From JAJRRH01 sp047638815 (GTDB lineage: Bacteria > Bacteroidota > Bacteroidia > Flavobacteriales_D > JABDKJ01), in contig JBLIMR010000049.1 in assembly GCA_047638815.1 (NCBI GenBank), forward strand, positions 1 to 21,006: a stretch of DNA of 21,006 bases, in the 5' to 3' direction. Position numbers and translations under genes: made by a program. Positions 7,441 to 15,121 of this stretch are shown here, in pieces. How positions within the stretch are numbered: the first letter of the stretch is position 1; each line of letters opens with the position of its first letter. The notes beneath the pieces were generated by a model that saw only the letters and a program-made list of their open reading frames with translations, was not told the origin of the DNA and ran no database searches.

Positions 7441-7498
7441 TACCTGCCCACGTAAACTGAAAATCACAAAAAAATAAAATAGAAAAACATAAAAGCGT

Positions 7499-7798
7499 AT
7501 GAAAATTCAAATAAACATTGACAGCAACACTGATGAAAGCAGTAGGAACCAAGATTATTTTGTTGCCCAAATTTCAGAGTCATTAAAAAGGTATCAATCT
7601 CAAATTTCAAGGGTTGAAGTTCATATAAAAAATGAAGGCCCTGAAGTAAAATCTTGTTTAATCGAAACCAGACTAGAAGGAGTGCATCCCTCCGCTGTTA
7701 TCAATCAGGCGGCAACTGTAGAACACGCCATATCGGGCGCCATTCTCAAAGCAGTAAGCTCCTTAGATTCTACACTTGGAAAACTTCAAAATCAATAA
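7499..7798 (+). CDS. hpf: Short ribosome hibernation factor, HPF/RaiA family
   Basis: A 99-residue protein with the beta-alpha-beta-beta-beta-alpha pattern of the HPF/YfiA ribosome-associated fold: MKIQINIDSN at the start, the helix DYFVAQISESLKRYQSQI, the strands RVEVHIKNE and SCLIETRLEG, and a C-terminal helix EHAISGAILKAVSSLDSTLGK. HPF proteins bind the 30S decoding region and inactivate ribosomes, often as 100S dimers, in stationary phase. This is a short form with no C-terminal dimerisation domain. It lies in a stress gene run with Dps and an eRF1-like small protein, which fits a dormancy or stress role. Confidence 0.82.
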   Translation: MKIQINIDSNTDESSRNQDYFVAQISESLKRYQSQISRVEVHIKNEGPEVKSCLIETRLEGVHPSAVINQAATVEHAISGAILKAVSSLDSTLGKLQNQ

Positions 7799-7819
7799 TC
7801 TCAAAATATCTTTAACACT

Positions 7820-8206
7820 ATGAAAATTATGACAAAGAAAACTAAAGGCATCTGGATGGATCACTCAACAGCAGACCTAATTGATATAAATAAAGTGGAA
7901 GGCATACGCTCTATTACTTCGGACTTCACTTCTGACACAAAAGAAGAGGCCCTTATTAAGAGTGAAAAAGGGATGCATCATAAAAGACAACAAATGCAAG
8001 AAGCTTATTACAAAGAAATATCAAATGAAATCTTGAAGTATGATCATGTTCTGTTATTTGGCCCTACACATGCTAAAACTGAGCTTCTTAATTTTTTAAA
8101 GAAGGATTTACATTTCAAGAATGTCACGATCGATATTCAATCAGCAGACAACATGACCAATTATCAAAAAAAGGCCCATGTAAAAAGGCATTTTAAAAAC
8201 AACTAA
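7820..8206 (+). CDS. Small eRF1-domain-3/Pelota-like protein, probably ribosome associated
   Basis: A 128-residue protein. The opening KGIWMDHSTADLIDI (about 9-23) and the later stretch KYDHVLLFGPTHAKTELLNFL (about 72-92), with VTIDIQSADNMTNYQKKAHVKRHF (about 100-123), resemble the small bacterial proteins related to domain 3 of archaeo-eukaryotic release factor eRF1/Pelota. That call is from remembered pattern (GIW.DH.A near the N-terminus, a central K.D...FGP...K..L) and is not certain. The catalytic GGQ domain of true release factors is absent, so it cannot terminate translation by itself. It follows HPF by 21 bp and precedes Dps by 12 bp, consistent with a ribosome-linked stress role. Confidence 0.55.
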   Translation: MKIMTKKTKGIWMDHSTADLIDINKVEGIRSITSDFTSDTKEEALIKSEKGMHHKRQQMQEAYYKEISNEILKYDHVLLFGPTHAKTELLNFLKKDLHFKNVTIDIQSADNMTNYQKKAHVKRHFKNN

Positions 8207-8218
8207 AATAAATAACAT

Positions 8219-8689
8219 ATGAAAACTCAAATAGGAATTTCCGAACCTAATCTGCAAGCTGTATCAACTGCTCTGTCCAAAATTTTGGCGGATGAAACGG
8301 TGCTGTACATAAAAACAAAAAATGCCCATTGGAATATAGAAGGTTCAGATTTTTATAGTATGCATACCTTTTTTGATACACAAATATTGCAATTGAATGA
8401 ATTTATTGATGAAATAGCGGAACGCATACGTACTTTAGGACATTACGTTCCAGCTACTTTAAAATCATACCTAGAGCTGACGCATCTGACTGAAATGACT
8501 CGCGAAAAAAATGATAGTTCTGGATTTATCAAAGAATTACTTGTTGACCATGAAGTCATTATCATCAAATTGAAAGAAAACATTCGTCCGTTTGCAGATG
8601 AGTTCTACGATATAGGAACCAGTGATTTCATCACAGGTCTAAAGGTAAGTCACGAAAAAATGGCTTGGTTTTTACGTTCACATTTGTAA
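8219..8689 (+). CDS. dps: Dps/ferritin-like DNA-protection protein
   Basis: A 156-residue Dps. The family forms dodecameric shells that oxidise ferrous iron with hydrogen peroxide and store the mineral, protecting DNA. Signatures: KNAHWNIEGSDFYSMHTFFD (34-53), with the intersubunit ferroxidase ligands H37 and H49 and acid D53, and the second signature FIDEIAERIRTLGHYVP (62-78), with D64 and E68. Length and the four-helix layout match typical Dps. No lysine-rich N-terminal tail is present, so DNA binding may be weak. It ends the compact part of the stress run (12 bp after the eRF1-like gene); 107 bp then separate it from MscS. Confidence 0.95.
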   Translation: MKTQIGISEPNLQAVSTALSKILADETVLYIKTKNAHWNIEGSDFYSMHTFFDTQILQLNEFIDEIAERIRTLGHYVPATLKSYLELTHLTEMTREKNDSSGFIKELLVDHEVIIIKLKENIRPFADEFYDIGTSDFITGLKVSHEKMAWFLRSHL

Positions 8690-8730
8690 CTGAAAAGTTA
8701 GAATAGGTATTGACATTTACCTAACGTGAT

Positions 8731-8753
8731 AATTCATCTAAATACGATGAATT
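8731..8753. promoter_or_regulatory. Perfect 8-bp inverted repeat between dps and mscS
   Basis: AATTCATC (8731-8738) and GATGAATT (8746-8753) form a perfect stem with a 7-base AT-rich loop, 44 bp before the mscS ATG. A weaker pair, TAGGT/ACCTA (8704-8708, 8719-8723), lies just upstream. No good T-run follows, so an operator or a weak terminator/attenuator are both possible. Confidence 0.4.
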
Positions 8754-8796
8754 TCTATATTAATCATGCCTTTATGGGCTTATTCTCTTGACATAG

Positions 8797-9669
8797 ATGA
8801 ACTTAAAAGAAATTCTTGAATACAATTTTATCAACGTTGGTGATTTCCATTTGGGTCTAACGAATGTTATAGCAGTAGCAATAATAATCAGTATAGCCCT
8901 ATTTTCAACGTGGACTATCGACAGAGTTATCAGACGTTTTACTAAGCGAAAAAAAATAAATGCTGGACGTCAATACGCTTTTTTACAATTTGTTAAGTAC
9001 ATCATCTATACCGGGGCAGTACTCCTAGTTTTAAAAGCTATCGATATTTCCCTTTCTCTTTTGTGGGGAGGGGCTGCGGCCTTATTGGTTGGAGTAGGAC
9101 TTGGATTGCAACAAACTTTTAATGACCTGATTTCTGGCCTTATTTTATTGGTTGAAGGAACCGTAAAAGTAAATGACGTTATAGAAACAGATGGCATTAT
9201 TGGTACCGTGACGGTTATAGGTGTTCGGACCTCCAAAGTGGAGACCCTGGACCATATTTCTATATTAATCCCAAATTCCAAGCTTGTTGGAAATAAGGCA
9301 ACCAACTGGAGTCACAATAAAGCTGCTTCCAGATTTCAAATTAATGTTGGCGTTGGTTGCAAATCAGATCTGAATAAAGTAAAAGCTATTCTTCTTCAAG
9401 TAGCAGAGGAACACGATAAAATATTAAGTTCTCCTGAACCAGAAGTTCAATTCAAAGATTTTGGTAGCTCATCATTGGACTTTGTACTTCACTATTATAG
9501 TTACGAATTCCTGCGTATGGAATTTGTAAAAAGCGAATTGAGGTTCCGAATAACCGAGTTGTTAAGAAAGAATAACATTGAAATTCCGTTTCCACAAACC
9601 GATTTATGGGTGAGAAACGCCAACGATTTTGCAGCCCAACAAGAACCGAAAGTTGAGTCCGTAATTTAA
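8797..9669 (+). CDS. Small-conductance mechanosensitive channel, MscS family
   Basis: A 290-residue membrane channel that opens under membrane tension and releases solutes on hypo-osmotic shock. Three transmembrane helices are visible: about 20-42, 62-84 and the Ala/Gly-rich pore helix about 88-112 (LLWGGAAALLVGVGLGLQQTF). The cytoplasmic beta domain follows, with DGIIGTVTVIGVRTSKV, the IPNS motif (about 158-161) and N.S. The C-terminal alpha/beta domain runs from about 180 to 275 (helix near 193-210, SEPEVQFKDFG-like strand). Length matches compact MscS proteins (E. coli about 286). It lies 107 bp after dps and 101 bp before the kinase-like gene, so it may have its own promoter. Confidence 0.93.
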   Translation: MNLKEILEYNFINVGDFHLGLTNVIAVAIIISIALFSTWTIDRVIRRFTKRKKINAGRQYAFLQFVKYIIYTGAVLLVLKAIDISLSLLWGGAAALLVGVGLGLQQTFNDLISGLILLVEGTVKVNDVIETDGIIGTVTVIGVRTSKVETLDHISILIPNSKLVGNKATNWSHNKAASRFQINVGVGCKSDLNKVKAILLQVAEEHDKILSSPEPEVQFKDFGSSSLDFVLHYYSYEFLRMEFVKSELRFRITELLRKNNIEIPFPQTDLWVRNANDFAAQQEPKVESVI

Positions 9670-9770
9670 GAGCCTACCTCATTAACATTATGAAATTGTC
9701 ATAAAGTATCATTATTATCGGATCAACATTAAAATAACTTAGCATCAAACAATAGACTAAATCTTAGAAA

Positions 9771-10826
9771 ATGGAATTCACAGACATAGAATACAAAAAA
9801 CCTATTTACAAAATAAAGGGATTGCTATGGGAACACCTGAAACAATATGCTAGACTTCAGGAATTACCAATTTCCTACGATGATTTATTGAATTATGATG
9901 ATCTCATTCCAATTATTGATGGAGATGGTAATGATACACTGTGGTTTTCTGTTTTGTATAGACCGGACGAAGTCACCTATCTTATAGAATCACTGAAAAG
10001 AATTTACCAGCTTCTTGTTTCAGGAGGCGATGAAATACCAGATTTAAAAATTGAAAGTATCGATTTTTGCTCATTTGGAAATTCTAAACCGTTTCGGATC
10101 AAAGTAGTAAATGAAGTGAATGACAACCATGATTTCTATTATGTCAAAAAAGCTGATGCGTCTAGGATTTATGGACTTGAATTGGAACAAATATTTTCTC
10201 CAGACAAGGTTTATTATTTGGTGCACAAAGACACCTTAATTGAAGATCATATTGTAGGTATACCATGTGATGACTTTATTATTAAAAGAAAAAACATAAA
10301 AATTGAAAATCGAGTGAGATTCGCAAAAGAGTTTGTGAAGTTTAATGAGCGATGTTTTGTTCGATTGTTAGGTGATATGCGTGCTTACAATTTTGTAGTT
10401 GAGATTACACAGGATTTTGACAACGTACAATATCGTTTGAGAGCAATGGATTTTGATCAGCAATCATTCGAAGGGAGCAAGAGCATTTATAAACCTCAAT
10501 ATTTTAAGGACAATATTGAATTGGTCGAGTTGGCACAAGAACTAATGACGCCTGCAATGGCAGAACAATATATGAGGCAAGAACGTGCAGCCATGAAAAA
10601 ACGATATTTATCAGCCCGCCCTAGAACAAAAAGCTTATTGAGAAGAATGAAACGTGACAAAATATCCACTATTAAAAACATTGAACAACTTAGAAATGAC
10701 CTTGCACTTTATCATGCCGATATTAGCTTTAAGGAGCTAAATTCAATGGGAGAAATACTCACCTTACATCTGGAATTAAGTCTTGGTGTAGATTTTTTTA
10801 GTCCCGGCTTGATACCAGTTAAATAA
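9771..10826 (+). CDS. Unknown protein with kinase-fold-like catalytic motifs
   Basis: A 351-residue protein that I do not recognise. Its middle resembles the active site of the protein-kinase/aminoglycoside-phosphotransferase superfamily. FYYVKKAD (122-129) could supply the ATP-binding lysine and ELEQ (137-140) the helix-C-type glutamate. LLGDMRAYNFVV (199-210) mimics the HGDL..xN catalytic loop (D202, N207; the usual His is Leu). LRAMDFDQQ (223-231) mimics the metal-binding DFG/DFD (D227 or D229). The C-terminal part (about 255-330) is basic and helical (RPRTKSLLRRMKRDK). There is no membrane segment. It opens the GNAT-M20-racemase group, 101 bp after mscS. The call rests on motif order and spacing only; it could be an inactive relative. 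Confidence 0.45.
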   Translation: MEFTDIEYKKPIYKIKGLLWEHLKQYARLQELPISYDDLLNYDDLIPIIDGDGNDTLWFSVLYRPDEVTYLIESLKRIYQLLVSGGDEIPDLKIESIDFCSFGNSKPFRIKVVNEVNDNHDFYYVKKADASRIYGLELEQIFSPDKVYYLVHKDTLIEDHIVGIPCDDFIIKRKNIKIENRVRFAKEFVKFNERCFVRLLGDMRAYNFVVEITQDFDNVQYRLRAMDFDQQSFEGSKSIYKPQYFKDNIELVELAQELMTPAMAEQYMRQERAAMKKRYLSARPRTKSLLRRMKRDKISTIKNIEQLRNDLALYHADISFKELNSMGEILTLHLELSLGVDFFSPGLIPVK

Positions 10827-10944
10827 ATGTAATAATCTAGAATGTGATAGTAGCGTACTCTCCTTTTGCCAACATTAATATAACCAGATAATAATTAGGT
10901 TGTTACAGTAATTTTACCTAATATGAATCAAAATAAAATAGCAC

Positions 10945-11385
10945 ATGATTGAAACCAATATATTTGACGTAAATAACAAACCAAACAAGATTGAAAAAAG
11001 AGAAATAATTGATTTTCTGCACGAACATCTTGGACAGTATGGGGATCCAAAAAAAGACATACATAAAGCCATAGATTATTCAATACAGGATTTTCAGTCC
11101 TTCGGAGGCTTCACCTTGCTTCTAAAAGAAAATACCACAACTATGGGCGCATGTGTTGTGAATCTCACTGGTATGGGTGGTTATATCCCTGAAAACATAT
11201 TGGTCTATATTGCCGTTCATAATGGTTATAGAGGTGAAGGTTTAGGTAAGAAGCTCATGAACAAAGCCATTGAAAGAGCCACAGGTGACATTTCATTGCA
11301 TGTTGAAGCCAATAATCCTGCAAAACATCTTTACGAAAAATTAGGATTTACGAATCCCTATTTAGAAATGCGGTTGAAGAAATAA
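10945..11385 (+). CDS. GNAT-family N-acetyltransferase
   Basis: A 146-residue GNAT enzyme transferring an acyl group, usually acetyl from acetyl-CoA, to an amine. Motif A with the CoA pyrophosphate loop is YRGEGLGKKLMNKAIERA (about 96-113; the R/Q-x-x-G-x-G/A pattern is R-G-E-G-L-G), preceded by the strand ENILVYIAVHNG. Motif B is HVEANNPAKHLYEKLGFTNP (about 119-138), the typical ending with a Tyr in the alpha-4 helix. An N-terminal extension of about 40 residues precedes the first core strand. Its place before an M20 deacylase and two racemase-fold genes suggests N-acylation of an amino acid or peptide; the substrate is unknown. The 118-bp and 159-bp gaps on either side leave operon membership open. 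Confidence 0.88.
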   Translation: MIETNIFDVNNKPNKIEKREIIDFLHEHLGQYGDPKKDIHKAIDYSIQDFQSFGGFTLLLKENTTTMGACVVNLTGMGGYIPENILVYIAVHNGYRGEGLGKKLMNKAIERATGDISLHVEANNPAKHLYEKLGFTNPYLEMRLKK

Positions 11386-11544
11386 TATAGGATTGAGGGA
11401 AGCAATGATTTTCTGTACAACTGCTTTTTGAATATAGAACTGATTCCTTTTAACAAACCACTAAATCATTTTATCATATACGAATGCTCCTGCACATAAT
11501 ATGCCATTTATGATATGAAATCATCAAAATTACATTAAGGCACC

Positions 11545-12687
11545 ATGCTTAACAAAACACAATTAGATAAACTTACAAGCATTCGCAAAACGCTTCATGC
11601 GAATCCCGAAATTGCTGAGGAAGAATTTGAAACTCAAAAGCGAATTATCAACTATTTAACAACTGAATGTGATACTGACATTTATAAGGTTGCTACAACT
11701 GGAGTGTTGGCCATTTTTTACAGCAAACGACCTGGACCAACAGTAATGATTAGGGGAGATATTGATGCCCTTCCCATTCAAGAAACAAATACATTTGAAT
11801 ATGCATCAAAGTCTAAAGGTATTTCTCACAAATGCGGTCATGATGGCCACACAACTATCTTGCTTGGATTAGCACTTTTGTTTTCTGAAGTACCAATAAC
11901 AAAAGGGAAATTATTATTGCTTTTTCAGCCAGCAGAAGAAAATGGCATGGGTGCTGTGGCTGTTTTGAAAGATGAAGAATTCCAAAAGGAAAATATTGAT
12001 TATGTATTCGCATTGCACAATTTACCTGGTTATGAGATCAATGAAGTAGTAGTTAAGGAGCAGGAATTTACTGGAAATGTAAAAAGTATTGTGCTGAAAA
12101 TGACTGGCAAAACTACACATGCCGCAGAACCAGAAAAGGGACTTAATCCAAGCATGGCCATATCTGAAATATTCTCGTACGCAAGCGACATCACAAAGAA
12201 TGAACCTTCAACAAAGGATTTTTTTTTAATGACTCCGGTATACAGCACACTAGGTGACAACGAGTCTTATGGTATTTCAGCGGGATATGGTGAGGTGCAT
12301 TTTACAATAAGAAGTTGGTCAACAAATATTATGAAAAAACGCAGTAATGAAATAGTAACTTTTATGATGGAAACATGCAAAAAACATCAACTGAAACCTC
12401 ATATATCCTGGACCCAAGTCTTTCATGCTAACATTAATCACCCAAAAGCTGTTGATTTCATAAGAAAAGCCAGCATAAAAAATAGTTTGAGCCTTACGGA
12501 AAGAGATTATCCCTTTCCTTGGGGGGAAGATTTTGGATTGATTACTCAAAAATATAAAGGCGCCATGTTTGGGTTGGGTGCGGGCATCTCCTCTCCTGCC
12601 CTACACAATCCTGATTATGATTTTCCAGATGAGATTACTGAAACTGGAATTCAAATGTTTGCTGAAATCATCGATCAAATTCTTTAA
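11545..12687 (+). CDS. M20-family amidohydrolase (N-acyl-amino acid hydrolase type)
   Basis: A 380-residue M20D metallohydrolase, the group containing hippurate hydrolase, N-acyl-L-amino acid amidohydrolase and IAA-amino acid hydrolases, which cleave acyl or peptide amides. Visible: RGDIDALPI (70-78), the metal-binding CGHDGH (97-102), FQPAEENGMGA (127-137, catalytic/metal glutamates E131-E132), LHNLPG (157-162, metal H158), the dimerisation-domain THAAEP..GLNP (about 188-201) and the terminal HNPDYDFPDE with the last metal histidine. Length is typical. The stop is 3 bp before the alanine racemase ATG, so the two are probably co-translated. A role in releasing an amino acid from an N-acyl or peptide conjugate is likely; the substrate is not determinable. 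Confidence 0.93.
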   Translation: MLNKTQLDKLTSIRKTLHANPEIAEEEFETQKRIINYLTTECDTDIYKVATTGVLAIFYSKRPGPTVMIRGDIDALPIQETNTFEYASKSKGISHKCGHDGHTTILLGLALLFSEVPITKGKLLLLFQPAEENGMGAVAVLKDEEFQKENIDYVFALHNLPGYEINEVVVKEQEFTGNVKSIVLKMTGKTTHAAEPEKGLNPSMAISEIFSYASDITKNEPSTKDFFLMTPVYSTLGDNESYGISAGYGEVHFTIRSWSTNIMKKRSNEIVTFMMETCKKHQLKPHISWTQVFHANINHPKAVDFIRKASIKNSLSLTERDYPFPWGEDFGLITQKYKGAMFGLGAGISSPALHNPDYDFPDEITETGIQMFAEIIDQIL

Positions 12688-12690
12688 ATA

Positions 12691-13845
12691 ATGTTTCAAA
12701 CTTCCTTTATCGAACTTTCTATATCTGCGGTCAAAAAGAACATTGAATTCATTCAGAACCTATTGGGTCCAGATGTAATTTTTTCCTCCGTAGTAAAGGG
12801 AAACGCTTATGGGCATGGCATAGCGAATTATTGTCCTTTGGCGTATGAATGTGGAGTCCGCCATTTTAGTGTTTTTTGTGCACAGGAAGCTCTAGATGTA
12901 AAAAAAGCACTGGAACATGACGATTACACATTGGTAATAATGGGACATATGGATAACCAAGAATTATCTTGGGCGATTGAAAATGAAATAGAATTCTATG
13001 TTTTTGAGCGTGATCGCTTTGAAGCAGCACTAAAGACTGCCAAGAAATTCAGTAAGAAAGCGCACATTCATTTAGAATTAGAAACTGGTATGAATCGAAC
13101 AGGATTTAGTCAAAATGAAATCCATTCAATCTTCCTTCAGATTGAATCCAACCTAAATTATCTTGACGTAAAGGGTATTTGCACCCATTTGGCGGGAGCA
13201 GAAGACATCGTTAACCACATGCGTGTAATGGACCAGTTTGATCGCTTTAAGGGATATCTTACTAAACTAAGCACCTACAAATGGCTAAACGCCAAAAGTC
13301 ACATTGCAAGTTCATCCGCTACATTGCGCTATCCTCAAATGCAATTGGATCTAGTGCGTATTGGCATATTACAATTTGGCTTTTTTCCAACCCAAGAGAT
13401 TTTTGTGGATTATATTACCAAAAACAAAACAAGTGTTAATCCATTGCAAAGGATTTTAAGTTGGAAGACCAAAATCATTGACGTTAAAATAGTACCCTCT
13501 GGAGAACATGTTGGCTATGGCAATTCGTATTTAACAAATCGACCAACAAGAGTTGCGCTTTTGCCCGTGGGTTACGGTTTCGGATACAGCCGCTCCCTCA
13601 GCAATCAAGGCAAGGTACTAATTAACGGTGCACGTTATGATGTGATAGGCACTGTCAACATGAGTATGTTAGCTGTGGACGTCTCAGCAGACAAAAATAT
13701 TAAAAAAGGAAATGAAGCGATTCTGATTGGAAATCAAGGAAAACTAGAAATATCTGTTTCTTCATTTAGCGATTTTAGTGATCTCATCAATTATGAATTA
13801 TTAACGCGTTTACCTCAGGATATTCCAAGAATAATAACAAAATAA
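12691..13845 (+). CDS. Alanine racemase (PLP-dependent, fold type III)
   Basis: A 384-residue alanine racemase-type enzyme, interconverting L- and D-amino acids (normally alanine). The PLP-binding lysine is K36 in SSVVKGNAYGHG (canonical VVKANAYGHG). ETGMNRTGF (about 131-139), the ASSSATLRYP stretch and DLVRIGILQFG match the PLP-phosphate and Arg regions of the TIM barrel. In the C-terminal beta domain, HVGYGNSY carries the second catalytic tyrosine, followed by LPVGYGFGYSRSLSNQG and VIGTVNMSMLAVDVS. The usual MDQ aspartate position reads MSM. This copy differs enough from housekeeping Alr (which would normally sit near murF) that a dedicated role with the flanking M20 and ornithine-racemase-like genes is plausible. 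3 bp after M20; 2 bp before the next gene. Confidence 0.88.
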   Translation: MFQTSFIELSISAVKKNIEFIQNLLGPDVIFSSVVKGNAYGHGIANYCPLAYECGVRHFSVFCAQEALDVKKALEHDDYTLVIMGHMDNQELSWAIENEIEFYVFERDRFEAALKTAKKFSKKAHIHLELETGMNRTGFSQNEIHSIFLQIESNLNYLDVKGICTHLAGAEDIVNHMRVMDQFDRFKGYLTKLSTYKWLNAKSHIASSSATLRYPQMQLDLVRIGILQFGFFPTQEIFVDYITKNKTSVNPLQRILSWKTKIIDVKIVPSGEHVGYGNSYLTNRPTRVALLPVGYGFGYSRSLSNQGKVLINGARYDVIGTVNMSMLAVDVSADKNIKKGNEAILIGNQGKLEISVSSFSDFSDLINYELLTRLPQDIPRIITK

Positions 13846-13847
13846 TT

Positions 13848-14945
13848 ATGGCAGAATTAATCATTCAAACGGAGAAAATAAAAAACAACATAAAGTATCT
13901 TAGCGAATACTTTAATCAACACAATATTCACTGGAGTTTAATCACCAAGGTGTTTTCAGGAGACAAGGAATTTCTTAAACATATATTGACAGATGATGTC
14001 ATAGAAAAAATAGATTCCGTGGGTGACTCTAGGTTAACGAGCCTTAAAAACCTCAAAGAATTGAACCCAAAAATGCGAACTATTTATATTAAGCCACCTG
14101 CGAAGTTATATGCAGATGAGATTATTAAATATGCTGATATTTCATTAAACAGTTCTTTTTCTACCATTAACGCACTAAATGTTGCGGCTAGTAAAGCAGA
14201 TAAAATCCATCAAATAATAATCATGGTTGAGCTTGGAGAATTACGCGAGGGCGTTCAAAGAACTGAGTTAATGAGTTTTTACGAGAAAGTATTTAAACTT
14301 TCTAATATAGAGGTTGTCGGCATTGGATCCAACCTAGGTTGTATGTATGGCGTTGAACCAAGCTATGATAAGTTATTACAACTCTCGCTATACGAAGAGC
14401 TTATTTCTGAAAAATTTAATAGAGATTTGAAATATGTCTCCGGTGGAACCTCAATTACTTTACCTCTAATTGAGAATAATACCATACCAAAAGATGTTAA
14501 CCATTTTCGCGTTGGGGAGGCAGTATTTTTTGGGACGAGTCCATTAACTAATAAACCATTTAAGGAGCTTTCAACTGAAACCTTTGAATTTAAAGCAAAT
14601 ATCATTGAGTTGGAAGAAAAGAAAATAGTCCCCGAAGGAATAATAAGTGATGCAAGCATTGGACATTCGGCTGATTATAATGCTAATGACACGAGTACAA
14701 CCTCTATCAAAGCGATTCTAGATTTTGGTTTATTAGATGTTGAAAAAGAAGATCTTGAAGCCCTTGATAAAGATTTGAAATTTGTGGGTATAACCTCCGA
14801 CATGTTGGTTGTTGACATAGGAACAAACAAAACAAAAGACGGTAAAAAGAAATACAGTATTGGAGATAAAATATGCTTTCAACCAAATTATATGGCTGTA
14901 GCCAGATTGCTAAACTCCAAGTTTATTGACAAGAAGTTTGTATAA
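13848..14945 (+). CDS. Alanine/ornithine racemase-family PLP enzyme (Orr-like)
   Basis: A 365-residue fold-III PLP protein of the ornithine racemase-like family, distinct from classic Alr. The PLP lysine is K34 in SLITKVFSGD; further family features are GDSRLTSLKNL (about 57-67), ISLNSS, MVELGELREGVQR (126-138), GIGSNLGCMYGV, VSGGTS..LPL and HFRVGEAVFFG. These match remembered Orr signatures closely. Known activities in the family are racemisation of ornithine, lysine or broad substrates, and some members act on serine or are uncharacterised. It begins 2 bp after alr and ends the group; 133 bp then lead to the IS3 remnant. With M20 and Alr it forms a tight three-gene unit for making or interconverting D-amino acids. 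Substrate unknown. Confidence 0.9.
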   Translation: MAELIIQTEKIKNNIKYLSEYFNQHNIHWSLITKVFSGDKEFLKHILTDDVIEKIDSVGDSRLTSLKNLKELNPKMRTIYIKPPAKLYADEIIKYADISLNSSFSTINALNVAASKADKIHQIIIMVELGELREGVQRTELMSFYEKVFKLSNIEVVGIGSNLGCMYGVEPSYDKLLQLSLYEELISEKFNRDLKYVSGGTSITLPLIENNTIPKDVNHFRVGEAVFFGTSPLTNKPFKELSTETFEFKANIIELEEKKIVPEGIISDASIGHSADYNANDTSTTSIKAILDFGLLDVEKEDLEALDKDLKFVGITSDMLVVDIGTNKTKDGKKKYSIGDKICFQPNYMAVARLLNSKFIDKKFV

Positions 14946-15017
14946 ATCAAACTGATTATAACATCCCTTAACCACATTACAATCATGTATCATAAGTAAT
15001 AATAATTTCATATTGTC

Positions 15018-15079
15018 TTTATTAAGGCAAAGTTCGATTATATGGGCGTATCCCCTACGTGTCGAGCTATCCGCTATAT
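15018..15079 (+). repeat. Truncated second copy of the GGGCGT...CCGCTATAT repeat
   Basis: The first 32 bases match the copy at 3888-3919 in 26 positions, and GAGCTATCCGCTATAT follows after a shorter middle. The match ends exactly at the left end of the IS3 element, and the second half seen in the other copy (GGATGCC...) is absent here. The repeat thus looks cut by the insertion or by a rearrangement at the IS end. Confidence 0.6.
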
Positions 15080-15121
15080 GACCCTTGCTAAAATAAGTTT
15101 ACAGTTAAATTTATAATACTA

